This document shows, in pieces, positions 13,510 through 16,808 of a stretch of DNA of 16,808 bases. The stretch's first letter is position 1. Each line of letters begins with the position of its first letter. The stretch is from Candidatus Thorarchaeota archaeon. GTDB taxonomy: Archaea; Asgardarchaeota; Thorarchaeia; Thorarchaeales; Thorarchaeaceae. A program made the position numbers and the translations under genes. Where the stretch lies: the NCBI GenBank assembly GCA_016839245.1, contig JAEOUN010000037.1, positions 1 through 16,808 of the forward strand, read 5' to 3'. The notes below the pieces were generated by a model. That model saw only the letters and a list, made by a program, of their open reading frames with translations, made no database searches and was not told the origin of the DNA.

Positions 13510-13876
13510 AACCAATCTCCTTCATGGTATTCTTGACTTTTTCAAAAGCCTCGTCAGTAGTCATATCACGTACATCCAATGGAATGAGATCCTGTTGTAT
13601 GTCTAGACCAATTTTTGTAAAAGCATCACGAAACAACTTGTATTGCATTGCTGGAGCACACCCTGCAATTATGACCTTTTCACCAGCGTTGAGAGTACTC
13701 TCAAAATATCGATCGCCATCTTCCTCACATAGCTGAGGATGAATCACACCATATTTGACGGGGAGTTCCATGCGTACACGGTTGATAAAATCCCACATAT
13801 CCATCTTAGCAAATCCAGGGCACTTTCCAGTGCAGACACAGAAGAGGAATGCAGGTTGATCAGTCAGCATTTCCAT
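13496..13876 (-). CDS. Stand-alone protein resembling the N-terminal region of heterodisulfide reductase subunit HdrA
   Basis: This 126-residue, cysteine-rich protein shows FCVCTGKCPGF (Cys13, 15, 19), HPQLCEEDG (Cys50) and VIIAGCAPAMQYKLFRDAF (Cys73), and continues as far as IPLDVRDMT. The layout CxC, then a lone Cys before acidic/Gly residues, then a Cys-x-Pro preceded by a hydrophobic strand follows the N-terminal region of HdrA, where these cysteines bind an iron-sulfur cluster. The FAD domain of HdrA is missing, so this is either a domain used alone or a distant relative. It is the first gene of the operon: a TATA-like box lies about 44 bp upstream and GAGGT lies 7 nt before the ATG. The stop overlaps the start of the ferredoxin gene. 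The function is inferred only from motif layout and neighbours. Confidence 0.68.
   Translation of the reverse strand: MEMLTDQPAFLFCVCTGKCPGFAKMDMWDFINRVRMELPVKYGVIHPQLCEEDGDRYFESTLNAGEKVIIAGCAPAMQYKLFRDAFTKIGLDIQQDLIPLDVRDMTTDEAFEKVKNTMKEIGYDVE
13515..13522 (-). promoter_or_regulatory. Strong ribosome-binding site of the ferredoxin gene
   Basis: AAGGAGAT on the minus strand is one of the best Shine-Dalgarno matches in the window. It lies inside the 3' end of the HdrA-like gene and points to the ATG at 13509. Confidence 0.6.
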
Positions 13877-13913
13877 AATATGAACCTCAAGTGAACAATC
13901 ATCGAATAATTTC

Positions 13914-13926
13914 GATATTTAAATAA
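13914..13926 (-). promoter_or_regulatory. TATA-like box of the HdrA-like/ferredoxin/DGC operon
   Basis: TTATTTAAATATC on the minus strand is a clear archaeal TATA-type box about 44 bp before the first ATG of the five-gene run. Transcription 25 bp downstream would give a leader of about 20 nt containing the GAGGT site. It sits in the 71-bp gap after the SAM hydrolase gene, so the five genes can form their own unit. Confidence 0.5.
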
Positions 13927-13947
13927 TACGATAAAACAACGTTGCCT

Positions 13948-14685
13948 TTACTTGGCTTTGATTGTTACCAGATCACCAACATGTATCTGAAGAGAATCAA
14001 TGGCTCGTTTCCTTTTAGCAGATAATTCGATTGTACCTGCACTTCCTACAACAGCAAAGATTCCTGAATCAGGACCCTCAGCGTATGTTGTAAACAAGTC
14101 AATCTCACAATCATATTTGTCAGTAGAGAGAAGTAGGTGCTTTGTGGTTGTGGGGAGAAGGTTGGTTATAATATTGCCAAAATGATCAATCCTGACAACT
14201 TCACCGGTGTTGCCCTTCAGGGTGAAATTCAGAGGAACTGATAGTTTATTGATACGAACACCTAGTTCCGCTGGTGGTGTTCCCGAATGATAACGACCTG
14301 CGGCAACAGCAAATATATCTCTACCATGAAAAGTATGTGATGCCTTCGATCCAATGTGAAGGTTATAGATCTTATAAGATGTCAGATCAGCCAAGGTCGG
14401 ATATAGTATACCATTATCAGGACCTATGAAGACATACTCGGAAGTCTCAACAAGAACAGCAGCACGAGAAGTTCCCACACCGGGATCTACAACACATACA
14501 AAGATAGTGTTTTTTTGAAAGTATCTGTATGATGTAAGCAGAACCCATGCAGCCTCACGAACGGATTGAGAAGAGATCGAGTGCGTGAGGTCAACAATAT
14601 TTGCACTACCATCAATTCTGTGGATGACGCCTTTCATTACACCCACATATTCAGATGGTCCAAAGTCAGTTAGAAGAACTATCAT
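13948..14685 (-). CDS. SAM hydroxide adenosyltransferase (SAM hydrolase, DUF62 family)
   Basis: This 245-residue protein belongs to the family that splits S-adenosylmethionine with water or hydroxide into adenosine and methionine; fluorinase and chlorinase are relatives. The Asp-Arg-His triad of the hydrolase branch is visible: Asp67 and Arg74 in VVDPGVGTSRAAV, and His120 in TFHGRDIF. GPDNG (88-92) and the N-terminal LLTDFG are also family hallmarks, as is the C-terminal DHFGNIITNL stretch. The physiological role of these hydrolases in archaea is unsettled. The gene begins 12 bp after the stop of the ATP-NAD kinase-like gene, and its ribosome site (GAGGGT) overlaps that stop, so they form an operon. 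Halogenase activity is unlikely because the triad, not the halide pocket, is conserved. Confidence 0.93.
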   Translation of the reverse strand: MIVLLTDFGPSEYVGVMKGVIHRIDGSANIVDLTHSISSQSVREAAWVLLTSYRYFQKNTIFVCVVDPGVGTSRAAVLVETSEYVFIGPDNGILYPTLADLTSYKIYNLHIGSKASHTFHGRDIFAVAAGRYHSGTPPAELGVRINKLSVPLNFTLKGNTGEVVRIDHFGNIITNLLPTTTKHLLLSTDKYDCEIDLFTTYAEGPDSGIFAVVGSAGTIELSAKRKRAIDSLQIHVGDLVTIKAK

Positions 14686-14697
14686 CGTCAGTACCCT

Positions 14698-15825
14698 CTA
14701 TTCAATTTTAATCAACCGAATCTCATTATAATCAGTAATAACTCGGATGTAGCCGCGGAGGATGGCATCTACTCTCGCATCGCCAGTGTCGACCTTTAGA
14801 GTTTCACCCTCAATTCCTTTCAGTTTAGCAGGAGTTGATATCACAAAGATGTGATCGCGACCAACGCGTTCTATTACTCCAGGGCTAATCTGCTGATTCC
14901 CTCGACCAAAGAGCATACCCTGATGACCAATGGGGGATACAATAATCCAAGTCTTGGTGAAATCTTTGACTAACTCGATGATTCGAGTCTCATTGACATC
15001 ATTGAAGACCTGTCCTTTGTAATAGACATCAACACCCAGAGTAGTCTTTTGTATATCAAGTAATTCAGCAATGGTCTTGACTGTTGTACCAGGCCCAAGG
15101 ATGTATGTACCTTCTGGAATCATCTGTTCAATGATATACCTTGCAATCGCCTCTTGTGCTTCACGTTCATTAACGGTTTCAGGGCTAGCCTGTTTTGCAC
15201 CTTGAAACCTTGCTGGAACTGAGGGGCCTTTCATATAGCCATAGAGTTTGATGACAAATCGGTCCTCTCTGAATGCATCTTCATCAGCATCCATAATCTC
15301 AAACTCAGCAATCCCGGCACCGCCATCTTTGACTAGTCCAACCACCTCTGCGGCATCTGGAGGATTGACCACAAATATGCCACTGTACATCTTTACTCCG
15401 GACGGAACACCGAGGACCAAGAGGTCTTCCATACTGCCTTTGTTGATCGCATCGAGGATGTCACGTGCAGTTCCATCACCACCAACAAAGACCAACAGAC
15501 GAACACCCTCACTGTAAAGCGCTTGCACGCAGTTCACAGTATCTTCAGAGGTAGTCTTGTCACTCACAGTCATATCGACGACGCGATAGTCAATATCATT
15601 TGATCGAGCTATGTCTTCACCCATCTGTGCAGGACAGACAATGAGACTCAGGTCAGAATTTCTCTTGAAACGTTGTTTCAGTGTCTGAAGGAACTCGCTT
15701 GCACGAACTGGAGCCACGGGGAGTGCACCACGTCGTATGGCCTCCTCAACAACACCATCTGTTCCCTTGAGTCCAACTCGACCACCCATTCCAGCAATTG
15801 GATTGACAAGAAGACCTACAAGCAT
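14698..15825 (-). CDS. ATP-NAD kinase family protein (COG3199 type)
   Basis: This 375-residue protein has the kinase signature GGDGTARD at 115-122, an N-terminal VNPIAGMGG (7-15), and TTSEDT (91-96) typical of the ATP-NAD/AcoX kinase group. The C-terminal half holds LGPGTTVK and SPIGHQGMLFGRGNQQIS. Members are predicted to phosphorylate NAD or a related substrate; true substrates of this longer archaeal branch are poorly known, so I give no gene symbol. The ATG is preceded by GTGAG at about 6 nt. It is followed 12 bp later by the SAM hydrolase gene. Acting on NAD and SAM respectively, the pair may deal with nucleotide-cofactor balance; that link is inference. Confidence 0.88.
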   Translation of the reverse strand: MLVGLLVNPIAGMGGRVGLKGTDGVVEEAIRRGALPVAPVRASEFLQTLKQRFKRNSDLSLIVCPAQMGEDIARSNDIDYRVVDMTVSDKTTSEDTVNCVQALYSEGVRLLVFVGGDGTARDILDAINKGSMEDLLVLGVPSGVKMYSGIFVVNPPDAAEVVGLVKDGGAGIAEFEIMDADEDAFREDRFVIKLYGYMKGPSVPARFQGAKQASPETVNEREAQEAIARYIIEQMIPEGTYILGPGTTVKTIAELLDIQKTTLGVDVYYKGQVFNDVNETRIIELVKDFTKTWIIVSPIGHQGMLFGRGNQQISPGVIERVGRDHIFVISTPAKLKGIEGETLKVDTGDARVDAILRGYIRVITDYNEIRLIKIE

Positions 15826-15894
15826 GAAATCTCACAACCATATTTCTAGAGGTACAGGAACTCTAAAGGCGTTACGATTGCGCCGCATCTCTCT

Positions 15895-16476
15895 TCACCT
15901 TAAAGCATCAACTTGAGCAGCTGACTGAATCCAAAATGATACACGTACTAAGACCTCTTCCAAGAACCGCTCTCTGTCATTAGGAGTAGCATCCTCAGGC
16001 CAACGATTTTTCCGATAGTCGTCAAATTTCTTGAATGTGCGACCCCATTTTGTGGTCAGAGGAATCTCTACATATCGATCACAGGCAGTATTCACCGCCC
16101 GAATGAGTGTGACATAGTCAAAATTGAGTCGGAACAACCATTTTCGCAAAGCTACGAAGAACGCTCGGTCATTCATAAGATCCCAGTGAAGTGGTTTGAG
16201 CGCATCACGATCATTAGCATCAATCCGGCCAGTGTTAAAACTGCAGTCTTTGTCAGCAGAACATCGGCCACGAACAAAGAGCTGTTGCTTTGATAGCCAG
16301 ATGATGATTTCATGTTCACCCTTTGTTCGCATCATCTCCTTATGTTTTCCAGCTGGGAGAATGAACTCCACAACTCCACCTTCTTTGAACTTTCCACCAG
16401 CCTTGAAATAGAGAGTCAGGGCTCGCGCGAGTAATGGAAGTGTATTGACAGGATAATATTCATCAGGGTCAGTCAT
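15895..16476 (-). CDS. Conserved-looking hypothetical protein, 193 residues
   Basis: I do not recognise this protein. It is 193 residues, soluble, with no signal peptide, membrane segment or known motif. It is rich in aromatic and charged residues, with a basic, Trp-containing middle (about 103-160: ALRKWLFRLNFDY and KWGRTFKKFDDYRKNRW) and an acidic N-terminus. There are only three cysteines (RGRCSADKDCSF and TACDRY). It keeps an even coding character and has GAG about 9 nt before the ATG, so it is very likely a real gene. It lies between a small-GTPase gene (83 bp upstream) and the ATP-NAD kinase-like gene (69 bp downstream). It could be a lineage-specific protein, possibly a partner of the GTPase, but nothing in the sequence shows that. 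Confidence 0.6.
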   Translation of the reverse strand: MTDPDEYYPVNTLPLLARALTLYFKAGGKFKEGGVVEFILPAGKHKEMMRTKGEHEIIIWLSKQQLFVRGRCSADKDCSFNTGRIDANDRDALKPLHWDLMNDRAFFVALRKWLFRLNFDYVTLIRAVNTACDRYVEIPLTTKWGRTFKKFDDYRKNRWPEDATPNDRERFLEEVLVRVSFWIQSAAQVDALR

Positions 16477-16559
16477 AGAATCATCTCAAGCCGTACAATA
16501 CTCACTGATATGATTTCGCACTTGTCCAATAAGAAGGTAATTGAAAACAGGATTCATTA

Positions 16560-16808
16560 CTATTTCTCACGGGATGTGACCAGGATTTTAGCCAACTGCT
16601 CAAAGATATCTACAATGCCTTCACCAGTCTTTGCGGATGACTCAAGGTATGGCATACCGTGATTGTCTGCAAACTCACGACCCTCAGAAGGTTCCACAAC
16701 ACGGTCAGGAAGGTCAGTCTTGTTTGCTACGAGCACCAGGGGAATATCTTTGCCTATCGCCTTCTTCAACTCGTCCAGCCATTCCTCAAGTACAATGAAA
16801 GTCCTTCG
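16560..16808 (-). CDS. Ras/Rab-like small GTPase, C-terminal part (5' end outside window)
   Basis: 82 codons are visible, and the frame is open to the right edge. The G4 guanine-specificity motif NKTD appears in LVLVANKTDLPDR, and the G5 motif SAK in PYLESSAKTGEGIVDIF. Upstream, RRTFIVLEEWLDELKKAIG matches the helix before G4 in Ras-family proteins. P-loop, switch I and switch II lie beyond the window. The protein ends in VTSREK with no cysteine, so it has no CaaX or Rab-type lipid-attachment tail. Ras-superfamily GTPases of this quality are numerous in Asgard archaea and eukaryotes but not restricted to them. This gene is the main pointer to an Asgard origin for the window. Confidence 0.88.
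   Translation of the reverse strand, partial: RRTFIVLEEWLDELKKAIGKDIPLVLVANKTDLPDRVVEPSEGREFADNHGMPYLESSAKTGEGIVDIFEQLAKILVTSREK

Noticed and set aside
11575..13876. A standard sHdr sulfur-oxidation cluster
   Set aside because: No HdrB, HdrC, full HdrA, TusA, DsrE or lipoate-assembly genes are seen here; only the lipoyl carrier and an HdrA-like fragment resemble it.
13948..14685. Fluorinase or chlorinase
   Set aside because: The Asp67-Arg74-His120 triad matches the SAM hydroxide adenosyltransferase branch of the family.
16560..16580. CaaX or Rab-type prenylation signal on the small GTPase
   Set aside because: The protein ends in VTSREK with no cysteine near the C-terminus.
1..16808. tRNA, rRNA, CRISPR, insertion sequence or attachment-site features
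   Set aside because: The gaps between genes are short. I saw no cloverleaf, regular repeat-spacer pattern, transposase or terminal inverted repeats in them.

Overview
The window looks archaeal, most likely from an Asgard archaeon; a Thorarchaeia-like lineage is a guess I cannot prove from sequence alone. The evidence is a Ras/Rab-type small GTPase at the right edge, TATA-like boxes 20-50 bp before several genes, and a form IV RuBisCO-like protein. An ATP-NAD kinase of the COG3199 type and a DUF62 SAM hydrolase also fit. Genes are dense, and Shine-Dalgarno sites often overlap the stop codon of the gene upstream. I found no tRNA, rRNA, CRISPR array or insertion sequence, and no gene-free stretch longer than about 165 bp.

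Left block (1-5024, minus strand, read right to left): a tetrahydrofolate one-carbon module. It runs formate-THF ligase (fhs), two tandem FolD paralogues, then a fused formimidoyltransferase-cyclodeaminase (ftcD, cut by the window edge). Together they connect formate, 10-formyl-THF, 5,10-methenyl/methylene-THF and formiminoglutamate from histidine breakdown. The second FolD has lost the catalytic lysine, yet shares a 101-bp perfectly identical tract with its neighbour. Divergent from fhs, on the plus strand, are a RuBisCO-like protein that has lost some catalytic residues and a helical-toroid protein of unknown function.

Middle (7572-11459, minus strand): an MscS-type mechanosensitive channel, an FGGY sugar kinase and a saccharopine-dehydrogenase-like oxidoreductase.

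Right-centre (11575-13876, minus strand): the most interesting part. Five overlapping or nearly touching genes follow one TATA-like box. In order they encode a stand-alone protein resembling the HdrA N-terminal region, a two-cluster ferredoxin, a DGC domain fused to a complete GcvH-like lipoyl carrier domain with its lysine, and two further single DGC-domain proteins. I read this as a possible lipoyl-carrier-based sulfur or redox system; that function is inference.

Right end (13948-16808, minus strand): a SAM hydrolase and an ATP-NAD kinase-like protein in one operon, an unrecognised 193-residue protein, and the C-terminal part of the small GTPase.
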